This document shows positions 25,748-35,232 of a stretch of DNA of 64,000 nt, one piece after another; positions within the stretch are counted from its first letter, which is position 1, and each line of letters starts with the position of its first letter. Made by a program: the position numbers and the translations under genes. Source of the stretch: Paenibacillus ihumii (lineage in GTDB: Bacteria > Bacillota > Bacilli > Paenibacillales > Paenibacillaceae); the NCBI RefSeq assembly GCF_001403875.1, contig NZ_LN884299.1, positions 1,054,117 through 1,118,116 on the forward strand, given 5' to 3'. The notes under the pieces were generated by a model. The model was not told the DNA's origin, ran no database searches, and saw nothing but the letters and a program-made list of their open reading frames with translations.

Positions 25748-27079
25748 ATGAAGCAAAGATGGTTTATTGTGTTTGTTGTAATGTCAATGACGCTCATGTT
25801 ATTTGGGTGCGGACAATCGCCCAAGAGCGCGGGAGGAGAAACCTCGGTTCTCGACGCAGGGGCAGGTGAAGGGGCAACAGAATTGTCCTATTGGACATTC
25901 GTAGAGCTACACGGACAACATTTTGAGAAGATGCTTGGAAAATGGAATGAGGCCAACCAGGATCGGCAAATCAAGTTGAATGTGACCGTAATGCCTTATG
26001 ATGACATGCATAATAAACTATCGATCGCGGTGCAGACAGGGGTAGGAGCCCCGGATATCGCGGATATTGAGCTGGGCAAGTTTCCTGATTTTCTGGCGGG
26101 AACTCCCCAATTGGAGCCGCTGAATGATGTCATTGACCCGTACCGGGACACGATCGTGAAATCCAGGGTCGATCTGTACAGTAAGGAGGGACAGAATTAC
26201 GGCATCCCTACCCATGTAGGCGCATCGGTTGCGTTCTACAATACGGAGCTTCTGGAGCAGGCCGGCGTCGACTATAAGACGATCGTAACCTGGGAGGATT
26301 TCAAGCAAGCTGGAATTAGAGTATATGAAGAAACCGGCAAATACATGGGAACCGCGGATACCAGCGCAACCTGGCAGACCTCAATGCTGCTTGCGCAGCA
26401 GGGCAGTGATTTTACAGACGAATCCGGCAAGCCCGTCGTCAATTCCGAACCAATGATTAAAGGCCTAACGATTTTGAAGGATTTGCAGGATCACAACGTC
26501 ATTGCAACCATCGCCGGGGGACAGCCCGATACGGAAGAGGCCTATGGCGAATTTAATTCCGGCAACTACGCCGCGGCCTTTATGCCCTTATGGCAAATGT
26601 CGAGATACACCAACTATATGAAGGACTTGTCGGGCAAAATAGCGATCGCACCGATCCCTGTCATCGAGAAAGGGATGCCGCGATCCGTGGGCGGAGGCGG
26701 TACGGGAACCGTAGTCACGAAGACGGCCAAGGATGTTCAGCTGGCCAAGGATTTTCTCGCTTTTGCCAAATTATCGCTGGATGCGAACCAGGAAATCTGG
26801 AACACGCTTGGCTTTGATCCGGTCAATATGGATGTTTGGAACATGCAGGATGTCACGCATAATCCGGACAATCAATTCGTGCAATATTTTCAAAATAATC
26901 CGTTCGATGTTCTGAATGAAATCAAGGACGAAATCCAGCTGATCAAATCGACTTCGGCGACGCCTACGATTAATAATGTGCTCTGTACCATTACATTAAA
27001 TGAAATATTTGAAGACGGCAGAGATATAAAGGAAGCCTTGGATGCAGCCCAGGCGCAAATTGAACAGGAATTGAAATAA
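25748..27079 (+). CDS. Sugar ABC importer 1: solute-binding lipoprotein
   Basis: 443 residues. The signal peptide ends in the lipobox LFGC, so the mature protein is lipid-anchored outside the membrane. The rest is a family 1 extracellular solute-binding fold (LSYWTFVELHGQHFEKML, GAPDIADIELGKFPDF, YGIPTHVGASVAFYNTELLEQAG, AAFMPLWQMSRY). AAGGAGGTCAGCT lies just before the ATG. Two permease genes follow. Together with promoter module B and the neighbouring arabinan enzymes this suggests uptake of arabino- or xylo-oligosaccharides; the ligand is inferred. Confidence 0.9.
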   Translation: MKQRWFIVFVVMSMTLMLFGCGQSPKSAGGETSVLDAGAGEGATELSYWTFVELHGQHFEKMLGKWNEANQDRQIKLNVTVMPYDDMHNKLSIAVQTGVGAPDIADIELGKFPDFLAGTPQLEPLNDVIDPYRDTIVKSRVDLYSKEGQNYGIPTHVGASVAFYNTELLEQAGVDYKTIVTWEDFKQAGIRVYEETGKYMGTADTSATWQTSMLLAQQGSDFTDESGKPVVNSEPMIKGLTILKDLQDHNVIATIAGGQPDTEEAYGEFNSGNYAAAFMPLWQMSRYTNYMKDLSGKIAIAPIPVIEKGMPRSVGGGGTGTVVTKTAKDVQLAKDFLAFAKLSLDANQEIWNTLGFDPVNMDVWNMQDVTHNPDNQFVQYFQNNPFDVLNEIKDEIQLIKSTSATPTINNVLCTITLNEIFEDGRDIKEALDAAQAQIEQELK

Positions 27080-27158
27080 CGCCAGCTTGTTTATCCATTC
27101 ATGACGAGCTGCTCTTTAGCGAGGGTAGCTCCACTCCATTTTAAAAAGGAGTAGTGCG

Positions 27159-28052
27159 ATGATCAAGAAATTTCTCTACTCACAAAAGGTTGCTCCTTAT
27201 GTTTTTGTGCTGCCTTTTATAGCCGTATTCATCTTTTTCTGGGTATACCCACTAGGCAGCTCTTTCGGGATGAGCTTTCAGAAAATACAGCTAGGCCAGG
27301 AGGCGAGCTGGATCGGCTTCAGCAACTACGAGAAGCTGATGGGCGACGGTGTTTTCCTCAAGGCCGTCACGAACAGTGCCGTTTACATGGTGCTGACCCT
27401 GGCTATATTGATCCCCTTTCCCATGCTGTTCGCAGTGCTGATCAACAATAAATTCATGTGGGGAAGAGATTTCTTCAAAGCTTCGTTCTTCTTCCCGGCG
27501 CTTACCTCTGTTGTCGTGGCAGGTACGATATTCAGATTGATGTTCGGCGAAATGGAAGGCTCTTTGATCAACAGCGTGCTTGGCTGGTTTGGAATCGGGC
27601 CGGTCAAATTTCTGAAAGGGCAGGTTACCGGCTTTGTCGCCTTGGTGTCGCTAGCGACCTGGAGATGGACCGGGGTCAATATGCTTTATTTCCTGGCTGG
27701 CCTCAAAAATATTCCCGACGAATACTACGAAGCCGCCTCGATTGACGGTGCATCGCCCTTCCAGAAATTCACGCGGATTACGATGCCTTTATTGAAGCCG
27801 ACTACGATTTATGTATTAACGATCAGCATTTATGCGGGCCTCGCTATGTTCATCGAGAGTATGATGCTGTGGAACGGCAATAACTCTCCGAAGAACATCG
27901 GACTGACCATTGTCGGATATTTGTATCGGCAGGGAATCGAGAAGAACAATTTGGGATATGCGGCGGCTGTCGGCATTGTGCTCCTGATGATCACGATGAT
28001 CATCAACCTGACGCAGCTGGCATTTTCCGGGATGTTCAAGAAGGAGGATTGA
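27159..28052 (+). CDS. Sugar ABC importer 1: permease (MalF/UgpA type)
   Basis: 297 residues with six predicted membrane helices and the inner-membrane EAA motif YYEAASIDGASPFQKFTRITMP that contacts the ATPase. It lies 79 bases after the binding protein gene, with a small hairpin (about 27108-27134) in the gap that could lower expression relative to the binding protein. The second permease starts three bases after its stop. Confidence 0.93.
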   Translation: MIKKFLYSQKVAPYVFVLPFIAVFIFFWVYPLGSSFGMSFQKIQLGQEASWIGFSNYEKLMGDGVFLKAVTNSAVYMVLTLAILIPFPMLFAVLINNKFMWGRDFFKASFFFPALTSVVVAGTIFRLMFGEMEGSLINSVLGWFGIGPVKFLKGQVTGFVALVSLATWRWTGVNMLYFLAGLKNIPDEYYEAASIDGASPFQKFTRITMPLLKPTTIYVLTISIYAGLAMFIESMMLWNGNNSPKNIGLTIVGYLYRQGIEKNNLGYAAAVGIVLLMITMIINLTQLAFSGMFKKED

Positions 28053-28055
28053 CGA

Positions 28056-28889
28056 ATGAGCCGGGATATTTCTATCAAAATCGTCCTCTTCGTACTTTTT
28101 GCGGGTCTATGCGCCCTGATTCTCATTCCTTTCTATGCCGTTGCCATTGCGTCCTTCAAGCCAGGAGAGGATTTAATTCGGTACGGGCTTAACTTAAGCT
28201 TTGACCTGTCCGTTATGAATTTGGATAATTTCGTTTATTTGTTTACCGGCAATCATGCGTACTTTACTTGGTTCTTCAACTCGCTGCTGCTGACGATCGT
28301 CCAGGTCGTGTTGACCTTGCTGGTCAGCGCGACGGTAGCCTACGGATTTTCGGCGTATGAATTCAAGGGGAAGAACTTTCTATTCATCTGCGTGCTGTTA
28401 ATCATGATGGTGCCGTTTGAAATATTGCTGCTTCCGCTGTATACGCTGACTCACAACATCGGTCTTATGAACTCTTACTCGGCGATTGTGCTGCCGGGCA
28501 TCGCCAGCGCGGCAACGATCTTCTTCTTCCGGCAATATTTAAGAGGCGTGCCGAAGGAGATGATTGCCGCAGGGCGGGTGGATGGCGCCTCCGAATACGG
28601 CATTTACCTGCGAATTATTTTACCTGTGATGAAGCCGTCATTTGCGGCCATGGCCATTCTAAACGGCATGAACAGCTGGAATAACTTCCTCTGGCCGTTT
28701 ATGGTTCTCAGCGATGCCGGGAAGTACACGCTTCCGATCGGCCTGAAGACGCTGCTGACGCCATATGGCAACAACTATGACCTGTTGATCGTCGGATCGT
28801 TTTTCTCCATTATTCCTATTTTCATTTTATTCGTGGCTTTTCAGAAGTATTTTATCGACGGCATGACGGCTGGAGCGGTGAAAGGTTAG
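28056..28889 (+). CDS. Sugar ABC importer 1: permease (MalG/UgpE type)
   Basis: 277 residues, six predicted membrane helices, the EAA-type loop MIAAGRVDGASEYGIYLRIILP and the usual C-terminal KYFIDGMTAGAVKG ending. It completes a heterodimeric permease with the gene before it. No ATPase gene follows, so a shared ATPase such as MsmX encoded elsewhere is expected. A terminator lies about 80 bases downstream. Confidence 0.94.
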   Translation: MSRDISIKIVLFVLFAGLCALILIPFYAVAIASFKPGEDLIRYGLNLSFDLSVMNLDNFVYLFTGNHAYFTWFFNSLLLTIVQVVLTLLVSATVAYGFSAYEFKGKNFLFICVLLIMMVPFEILLLPLYTLTHNIGLMNSYSAIVLPGIASAATIFFFRQYLRGVPKEMIAAGRVDGASEYGIYLRIILPVMKPSFAAMAILNGMNSWNNFLWPFMVLSDAGKYTLPIGLKTLLTPYGNNYDLLIVGSFFSIIPIFILFVAFQKYFIDGMTAGAVKG

Positions 28890-28971
28890 TTTTAAACTGG
28901 TTTTTATAATAGCAGGCAGCCGTTTTTAATTAAATATATATAGGAAATGTATGAGGCAACTCCCTATTTTA

Positions 28972-28995
28972 AGAGCACCGTTAGGTGCTTTTTCT
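28972..28995 (+). terminator. Terminator after importer 1
   Basis: AGCACC (28974-28979) and GGTGCT (28984-28989) with a 4-nt loop, followed by TTTTCTTC. Confidence 0.7.
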
Positions 28996-29257
28996 TCATT
29001 ATGCATCTCTTTCATATCTTATGGCTTCATTTTGTTTTAGATAAAAATAAATTATAGATTGAATTTATAGGGGGATCGCATCAACAATTGTAAAATCCCT
29101 CTTTAAGAAATAGAAAATTTAGAAAAACACCCTAAAGTATTATGTATTTATGTAAAACTAAAATCGGATTTCCAGGTGAAAACACGTTATTTTTAGCGGA
29201 ATCATAGTCGAAAAATAATTAATTTCATAAATACATAAAAAGATTTAGATTTATATA

Positions 29258-29342
29258 TTTACAATCTAGCTGCTATATGTTATTTTATAATTGCAAACGG
29301 ATTCATTCAAGCGTCTTGGAATCATTTTAAGTTTAATTGAAG
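29258..29342 (+). promoter_or_regulatory. Promoter/cre module, copy C (importer 2)
   Basis: -35 TTTACA (29258-29263), 17 bp, -10 TATTTT (29281-29286), cre TTGCAAACGGATTCA (29291-29305, full consensus match), then AATCATTTTAAGTTTAATTGAA. Same architecture and spacing as copy B. The stretch 28996-29257 before it is AT-rich with nothing else seen. Confidence 0.7.
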
Positions 29343-29412
29343 GTTGAAGTTTGCTCAGGATTAACATTTATATCTCGATATAGTGTTAAATCAATATTCA
29401 TTAGGAGGGTTT

Positions 29413-30801
29413 ATGGTGGTCAAGAAAAAAAGTTGGTTTGCGCTCGTTTCGCTCATTCTTATCCTCTCAACCGTGCTGGCGGGCTGCGGAGGCAAAGGGA
29501 ACGGTGAGGCAGAAACCGGCAGCGGTAACGGGAATGCTGGCAAATCCTCAGAGACTAAAGAGCTGACATTCATGTATCGCGGTGGTACGGACGAACAGAA
29601 GGCTTATACAGAGGTCGTGAAGAAATTCGAAGAGGATCATCCTGGCGTAAAGGTTAAGATGGTCGTTACGGCAGCGGATCAATATGCCACGAAGCTGAAA
29701 GCCGCAATTACGGGCAATAAAGTGCCCGACGTATTCTATTTTGAATCAGGCGATTTAAAAGCCTACGTGAACAGCGGCATTCTGAAGAACCTTACGCCTT
29801 ACTTGAATTACAGCGAGGACATCAACCTCGATAACATTTGGAAATATGGTGTGGACTTGTACCGCTATGATGGCGATATGACCGGACAGGGCGATATTTA
29901 TGGCATGCCGAAGGACGTAGGTCCATTCGCGCTGGGCTACAACAAGACGATGTTTGAAAAAGAGGGCATCCCTCTGCCGGACAATGACGTTCCTATGACC
30001 TGGGACGAATTCATTGATGTGAATAAAAAGCTGACGAAGGATACGAACGGAGACGGAAAGATCGATCAATATGGAACCGGCTTCAACGTGAACTGGGTAT
30101 TGCAGTCGCTGGTCTGGAGTAATGGTGCAGACTGGATTGACGAGACAAAAACGAAGGTCACGATTGATGATCCGAAATTTGCGGAAGCGCTGCAATTCTT
30201 TGCCGACATGCAAAATGTTCATAAAATTACACCTTCCGCCGAAGATGCGCAAACACTGGATACCTACCAGCGTTGGATGAAGGGCGAGCTGGCCTTCTTC
30301 CCGGTAGGCCCTTGGGATATGAGTACTTACGAATCATTGCCGTTCGAATATGATTTAATGCCTTATCCGGCAGGCTCGACAGGCAAGCCGGCCACATGGA
30401 TCGGATCGCTGGGAATCGGCGTATCCGAGAAAACGAAGTATCCGGAGGAAGCCGTGGCCCTAGTGAGCTATTTAACCGCGTCCAAGGAAGGCATGGAAAT
30501 GCTGGTGAATGCCAAGGTGCAAATTCCGAACCTGATCGACATGGCTGAAGAGTGGGCTGCAGATACATCAACCAAGCCGGCGAACAAGAAGGAGTTCCTT
30601 GATATCGTAGGAGAGTACGGCAGAGTGCTGCCTGGCCACTACACCTATAATGCTGAGTGGTACAACCTGTTCTTTACCGATATTCAGCCTGTGCTGGACG
30701 GCAAAATTACGGCTGCGGAATATGTGAAGCAGGAACAGCCAAAAATGCAAAAATTGCTGGATAAAGCGATCGAGCAGGAGCAAAAGTCGAAGAAAAAATA
30801 A
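29413..30801 (+). CDS. Sugar ABC importer 2: solute-binding lipoprotein
   Basis: About 462 residues from ATG 29413 (AGGAGGG at 29403-29409; the GTG at 29416 gives a better spacing and is also possible; the ATG at 29383 is upstream of the ribosome site). The lipobox is LAGC, followed by a Gly/Ser/Asn-rich tether, then a family 1 solute-binding fold ([68 protein letters not shown]). It heads an operon with two permeases, two GH43 enzymes and a GH51 arabinofuranosidase, which points to arabino-oligosaccharides as the ligand. Confidence 0.92.
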   Translation: MVVKKKSWFALVSLILILSTVLAGCGGKGNGEAETGSGNGNAGKSSETKELTFMYRGGTDEQKAYTEVVKKFEEDHPGVKVKMVVTAADQYATKLKAAITGNKVPDVFYFESGDLKAYVNSGILKNLTPYLNYSEDINLDNIWKYGVDLYRYDGDMTGQGDIYGMPKDVGPFALGYNKTMFEKEGIPLPDNDVPMTWDEFIDVNKKLTKDTNGDGKIDQYGTGFNVNWVLQSLVWSNGADWIDETKTKVTIDDPKFAEALQFFADMQNVHKITPSAEDAQTLDTYQRWMKGELAFFPVGPWDMSTYESLPFEYDLMPYPAGSTGKPATWIGSLGIGVSEKTKYPEEAVALVSYLTASKEGMEMLVNAKVQIPNLIDMAEEWAADTSTKPANKKEFLDIVGEYGRVLPGHYTYNAEWYNLFFTDIQPVLDGKITAAEYVKQEQPKMQKLLDKAIEQEQKSKKK

Positions 30802-30839
30802 TGAAGCTGCAAGGTTAGAATTGTATTCATCCAGTATGC

Positions 30840-30890
30840 AAAATGATGTTAGTCACTGAGGTTGCTATACAAAGGGGCTAGCATCATTTT
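30840..30890 (+). promoter_or_regulatory. Intercistronic hairpin between binding protein and permease genes
   Basis: AAAATGATGTTAG (30840-30852) pairs with CTAGCATCATTTT (30878-30890) over 13 bp. Such hairpins after binding-protein genes often protect the upstream mRNA or attenuate the permeases; that role is inferred. Confidence 0.55.
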
Positions 30891-30921
30891 CATTCTGGTA
30901 TCCGAAATAGAGGTGAACCAC

Positions 30922-31809
30922 ATGAAAACGAAATCAAATCTCTATCGAAAAGAAAAGCTGTACGGCTTGCTGTACGTTTCTCCTCCTATTATAGGCTTCC
31001 TGCTATTCACCTTGTTTCCTGTGGCCTATTCCTTCTACGGTTCGTTTACGGACTGGGACGGCTTGGGACAGATGAATTTTTTAGGACTGAGCAACTTCAA
31101 GGAACTGTTCACGGATGAACTGTTCCATAAAGCCAGCTTCAATACAATATTCATGATGATCGGCATCCCGATCGGTATTCTCCTGGCCCTGCTGCTGGCA
31201 TTGGGACTGAATCGGGGCATACCAGGAACAACGACGTTCCGGGTTATTTATTATGTTCCGGTCATTTCTTCGCTGGCTGCGATTTCAATTATGTGGAGCT
31301 GGGCGTTCAACGGCGACTATGGACTAGTCAACCAATTCCTGGAGATCTTCGGCATCAAAGGGCCTAACTGGCTGATGAACAAGCATACGGTCAAGCCTGC
31401 TCTGATTATGATGACGGTGTGGAAGGGCCTGGGCTATACGATGCTCCTGTATTTAGCCGCATTGCAAAGCGTTCCCCGCTCCTACTATGAAGCCGCGGAG
31501 CTGGATGGCGCGAACGGCTTCGCAGCCTTCCGTCATATTACCTGGCCGATGGTGAAGCCGGTGACCTTTTTCATCGTTGTAACGAATATTATCGGCGGCT
31601 CGCAAATTTTTACGGAAATTAACATTATGACATCTACGGGGGGACCGGAATACTCCTCGGCTTCCGTCGTGTTCTATATCTGGCAAAAGGCCTTCAGTAA
31701 CCTGCAAATGGGTTATGCCTCCGCCATGGCCGTCGTTCTGGGCATATTCATATTTATTGTGACCCTGATTCAATTCAAAATGAACGAAAAATCATCCTTT
31801 GATATTTGA
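30922..31809 (+). CDS. Sugar ABC importer 2: permease (MalF type)
   Basis: 295 residues from ATG 30922, supported by AGAGGTGA upstream; an earlier in-frame ATG at 30862 lies inside the intercistronic hairpin. Six predicted membrane helices and the EAA loop YYEAAELDGANGFAAFRHITWP. GGSQIFTEINIMTSTGGPEYSS in the periplasmic-side region is typical of this subfamily. The partner permease follows after 21 bases. Confidence 0.93.
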   Translation: MKTKSNLYRKEKLYGLLYVSPPIIGFLLFTLFPVAYSFYGSFTDWDGLGQMNFLGLSNFKELFTDELFHKASFNTIFMMIGIPIGILLALLLALGLNRGIPGTTTFRVIYYVPVISSLAAISIMWSWAFNGDYGLVNQFLEIFGIKGPNWLMNKHTVKPALIMMTVWKGLGYTMLLYLAALQSVPRSYYEAAELDGANGFAAFRHITWPMVKPVTFFIVVTNIIGGSQIFTEINIMTSTGGPEYSSASVVFYIWQKAFSNLQMGYASAMAVVLGIFIFIVTLIQFKMNEKSSFDI

Positions 31810-31830
31810 GCATAAGGGAAAGGAGAGAAT

Positions 31831-32679
31831 ATGAATATGTCTCATTCGACTAGACTCAAGCTGACGAACACGATTATTTTCATCATCCTGTTGATCGGAG
31901 CCGTTTTTATGATAGCCCCGCTCCTGTGGATGATATCTACTTCGATCAAACAGAAAATGGATGTATTTGCTTTGCCGCCGGTATGGATCCCGCAAAATCC
32001 GCAATGGGGAAAATACCTGGAAATTTGGGAAGCGGGACCCCTGCTTAGCGGGATCAAGAACAGCATCATTATCGCTGTTTCGGTTACCGTTGTCGGTACG
32101 TTTACTTCAAGTCTGGCCGCATTCTCATTTGCTAAGCTCAGATTTCCCGGCAAGAATCAGATTTTTCTCATGCTGCTTTCAGCCATGATGATTCCATATC
32201 CTGCGGTGATGATTCCGCAATTTATGATGTTCTCGAAGCTCGGTTGGATCGATACGCTGCTTCCGCTTATTGTTCCCGGCTTATTCGGCAACATCGTCAT
32301 GATTTTCTTCCTGCGCCAATATTTGATCAGCATCCCGAACGAGGTGATTGAAGCGGCAAAAATCGATGGCAGCTCGTATTTCAGGCTGTTCTCGGTCATT
32401 ACGTTTCCATTGATCAAGCCGGCGGTAGCCGCCCAGCTCATTTTATGGTTCATGGGCATCTGGAACGATTATTTGGCGCCGATCATTTATTTGAGCTCTC
32501 CGGAGAAAATGACGCTGCAGCTTGTCATTGCGAATTTTAACGCTACCTATGCTATACAGACGGACTATCCGCTGATTATGGCGGCTTCCGTTATCGCGCT
32601 TCTGCCAGTTTTAATTATATTCCTTGTGTTCCAGAAACAAATTATCGAGTCGGTCGCAATTTCTGGGGTGAAGGGATAA
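31831..32679 (+). CDS. Sugar ABC importer 2: permease (MalG type)
   Basis: 282 residues, six predicted membrane helices, the EAA loop VIEAAKIDGSSYFRLFSVITFP, and the C-terminal ending KQIIESVAISGVKG. GGAAAGGAG stands before the ATG. The GH43 lipoprotein gene starts 26 bases after its stop, so import and hydrolysis genes are co-transcribed. Confidence 0.94.
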   Translation: MNMSHSTRLKLTNTIIFIILLIGAVFMIAPLLWMISTSIKQKMDVFALPPVWIPQNPQWGKYLEIWEAGPLLSGIKNSIIIAVSVTVVGTFTSSLAAFSFAKLRFPGKNQIFLMLLSAMMIPYPAVMIPQFMMFSKLGWIDTLLPLIVPGLFGNIVMIFFLRQYLISIPNEVIEAAKIDGSSYFRLFSVITFPLIKPAVAAQLILWFMGIWNDYLAPIIYLSSPEKMTLQLVIANFNATYAIQTDYPLIMAASVIALLPVLIIFLVFQKQIIESVAISGVKG

Positions 32680-32705
32680 GCGAGGCGGCAGGGTGGTGAA
32701 TAGCT

Positions 32706-34142
32706 ATGAATTTTTTAAAGAAGGCGGTGCTGTCAGGAATGCCCATATTGATGCTAGTCGGCTTGGTAGGCTGCTCGGGGAAAGGAACGCCTCAGCCGGT
32801 ATTTCCCGATCCCCCAGGGGAGACGGCCATGTACGATACGTCTGTGCTTCACGACGAACAGAAGTGGACGGTCAACAATGCCCATGACCCCGGCATTATA
32901 AAGACCGAAGACGGCTATTATGTATTCTCGACGGACGTTAAGGTTGGCGGAGAACCGAAGCCAGGGGTCATGGTCCGCAAATCCGCGGATCTGATTCACT
33001 GGCAGTGGGTGGGCTATGCCCTGCCGGGCATACCGGAGGAAGCTGGTGCATGGTCCAGTGCCGTCAACCTCTGGGCACCCGACGTCGTTAAGCACGGCGA
33101 TGAATATCGGCTTTATTACTCGGCCTCTACGTTTGGCAGCAGGCAATCCATGATTGCCATGGCGACTTCCCCATCGATCGAAGGGCCGTGGACGGATCAG
33201 GGAGCTGTGCTCAAAACGAGAAGTGAAGATGCGCTTAATGCTATCGATCCTAACATTGTTACAGATACTGAAGGCCGGATGTGGATGGTCTACGGTTCAT
33301 TCTTTGGCGGAATCCACATCATTGAGCTGGATCCGGCTACCGGGAAGCCTCGCGAAGAAGGGTTCGGCACGCGAATAGCCGCACGAGATCCCGTTACCGA
33401 GGACGGAGCGGTGGAAGGTCCCTATATCATCTACAACGAGAAGTTCAAGAAATACTATTTGTTCGTGTCTTATGATTCTTTATTTGAAGATTACAACGTG
33501 CGCGTAGCCCGTTCGGATTCCATTACGGGTCCTTATGTGGATTACAACGGCCGGGAAATGACGGATACGGAATTTCAGCCTCAGTACGAAATTGGCAATA
33601 AAGTGCTGGGCGGTTACAAATTCGGCGAGGATGAAGGCTGGGTCGCACCGGGCCACAACTCGGTGCTCAAGGATGGCGATGATTATTATATCGTGCACCA
33701 TGCGCGCGGAGAGGTGGATAAGCACTGGTCATACCTCCATATCCGCAAAATTCTATGGACGGAGGACGGATGGCCGGTCGTTTCACCGGAGAGATATGCC
33801 GGGGAGAAGGAGCAGGATATACCCGAGGCGATGGTTGCCGGGGAATGGCAGCGAATTGAAATCGACCCGCTTGTGGATGGAATGATAGAGTCCGATCCGC
33901 TTATCCTTCATTCAGATGGGAAGCTCGAAGGCAGGCGTGGAAAGGGAGCTTGGACATTCGACGGGCGGAGGACGCTAAATTTGACCTGGGAGGAGGTTCC
34001 GGAGGGCGAGGGACGTAAGGCGAGCGTTCAGCTGCTTCCTTCATGGGATTGGGAGAAGGGGGTTCAGACCCTTGTGTTTACCGGATTGGATGAACGTGGA
34101 ATTTCGATCTGGGGCAAGCGAGAGGCTCCAGGAGAGAGCTGA
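32706..34142 (+). CDS. GH43 endo-arabinanase, lipoprotein
   Basis: 478 residues. A signal peptide with lipobox LVGC anchors it to the outer face of the membrane. The five-blade GH43 catalytic residues are visible: base Asp in NAHDPGII, pKa-modulating Asp in NAIDPNIV and acid Glu in AVEGPYIIY, with WAPDVV and APGHNSV motifs of endo-1,5-alpha-L-arabinanases. A C-terminal beta domain (about 375-475, GEWQRIEIDP to SIWGKREAP) resembles the C-terminal domain of these arabinanases. It should cut arabinan near the cell surface and feed importer 2. Confidence 0.88.
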   Translation: MNFLKKAVLSGMPILMLVGLVGCSGKGTPQPVFPDPPGETAMYDTSVLHDEQKWTVNNAHDPGIIKTEDGYYVFSTDVKVGGEPKPGVMVRKSADLIHWQWVGYALPGIPEEAGAWSSAVNLWAPDVVKHGDEYRLYYSASTFGSRQSMIAMATSPSIEGPWTDQGAVLKTRSEDALNAIDPNIVTDTEGRMWMVYGSFFGGIHIIELDPATGKPREEGFGTRIAARDPVTEDGAVEGPYIIYNEKFKKYYLFVSYDSLFEDYNVRVARSDSITGPYVDYNGREMTDTEFQPQYEIGNKVLGGYKFGEDEGWVAPGHNSVLKDGDDYYIVHHARGEVDKHWSYLHIRKILWTEDGWPVVSPERYAGEKEQDIPEAMVAGEWQRIEIDPLVDGMIESDPLILHSDGKLEGRRGKGAWTFDGRRTLNLTWEEVPEGEGRKASVQLLPSWDWEKGVQTLVFTGLDERGISIWGKREAPGES

Positions 34143-34186
34143 GCCTGCCCCAGGCTTAACAATATGACTCAAAAGGAGAAACCAGA

Positions 34187-35155
34187 ATGACGACTAACCA
34201 AGAATTTATCAATCCAATTGTAGAGCAGAGAGCAGATCCCTGGGTTTATCGGCATAGCGATGGATACTATTACTTTACGGCTTCCGTTCCGGAATACGAT
34301 CGTATTGAAGTTCGCAGATCCTCGACCATTCAAGGACTTGGAGAGGCTGAGCCTATAGTGGCCTGGCGCAAATATGATACAGGCCCGCTGAGCGCCAACA
34401 TTTGGGCTCCGGAAATTCATTATATTCAGGGAAAATGGTATATCTATTTCGCTGCTGCGCGAACGACCGAGACGAAGGACGGTTTGTTCGATCACCGGAT
34501 GTACGTTCTGGAGAACAGCTCTGCCAATCCGCTGGAGGGGACTTGGGTGGAGAAAGGGCAGGTTCGTACCCGCTGGGAATCCTTCGCCCTGGACGCCACC
34601 GTGTTCGAGCATCGCGGTGACCTGTACTACGTTTGGGCTCAGAAGGACCCGGAAATCGAGGGCAACTCGAATATGTACATTTCCAAGATGAGCAATCCAT
34701 GGACGCTCACGGGAGAGCAGGTAATGATCTCGACCCCGGAATATGACTGGGAGATCATCGGCTTCAAGGTGAATGAAGGAGCTGCGATCCTGAAGCGTAA
34801 CGGGAAAATCTTCATGACCTACTCAGCGAGCGCCACGGATCACAATTATTGCATGGGACTGCTGTATGCTGACGAAGATGCGGATCTTCTCGATCCGAAA
34901 TCCTGGTCCAAATCGCCGGTTCCCGTCTTTCAAACGAATGAGCAGAACGGGCAGTATGGTCCGGGTCATAACAGCTTTACCGTAACGGAGGACGGCCGGG
35001 ATGTCCTCATTTATCATGCCCGCAACTATAAGGAGATTACAGGGGATCCTCTGTATGACCCTAACCGGCATACGCGCGCCCAAATTTTTCATTGGAACGA
35101 GGACGGGACACCGTGCTTCGGGGAGCCCGTGCCGGACGCGCAGAAGACGCGCTAA
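34187..35155 (+). CDS. GH43 exo-arabinofuranosidase-like enzyme, cytoplasmic
   Basis: 322 residues with no signal peptide. GH43 catalytic residues are seen in VEQRADPWVY (Asp), FALDATVF (Asp) and KVNEGAAIL (Glu), with NIWAPEIHY and YGPGHNSFT. Length and lack of secretion fit enzymes that remove arabinose from imported arabino-oligosaccharides. AAAGGAG lies eight bases before the ATG. It follows the lipoprotein arabinanase gene in the same direction and precedes GH51. The exact bond and substrate cannot be told from sequence. Confidence 0.85.
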   Translation: MTTNQEFINPIVEQRADPWVYRHSDGYYYFTASVPEYDRIEVRRSSTIQGLGEAEPIVAWRKYDTGPLSANIWAPEIHYIQGKWYIYFAAARTTETKDGLFDHRMYVLENSSANPLEGTWVEKGQVRTRWESFALDATVFEHRGDLYYVWAQKDPEIEGNSNMYISKMSNPWTLTGEQVMISTPEYDWEIIGFKVNEGAAILKRNGKIFMTYSASATDHNYCMGLLYADEDADLLDPKSWSKSPVPVFQTNEQNGQYGPGHNSFTVTEDGRDVLIYHARNYKEITGDPLYDPNRHTRAQIFHWNEDGTPCFGEPVPDAQKTR

Positions 35156-35232
35156 CAGACGATTGCTGCTGTGAAAGATGGATGGACTGCTGATTGGCTT
35201 AGATAATGATCAATGATCTGGAGGGCATCATT

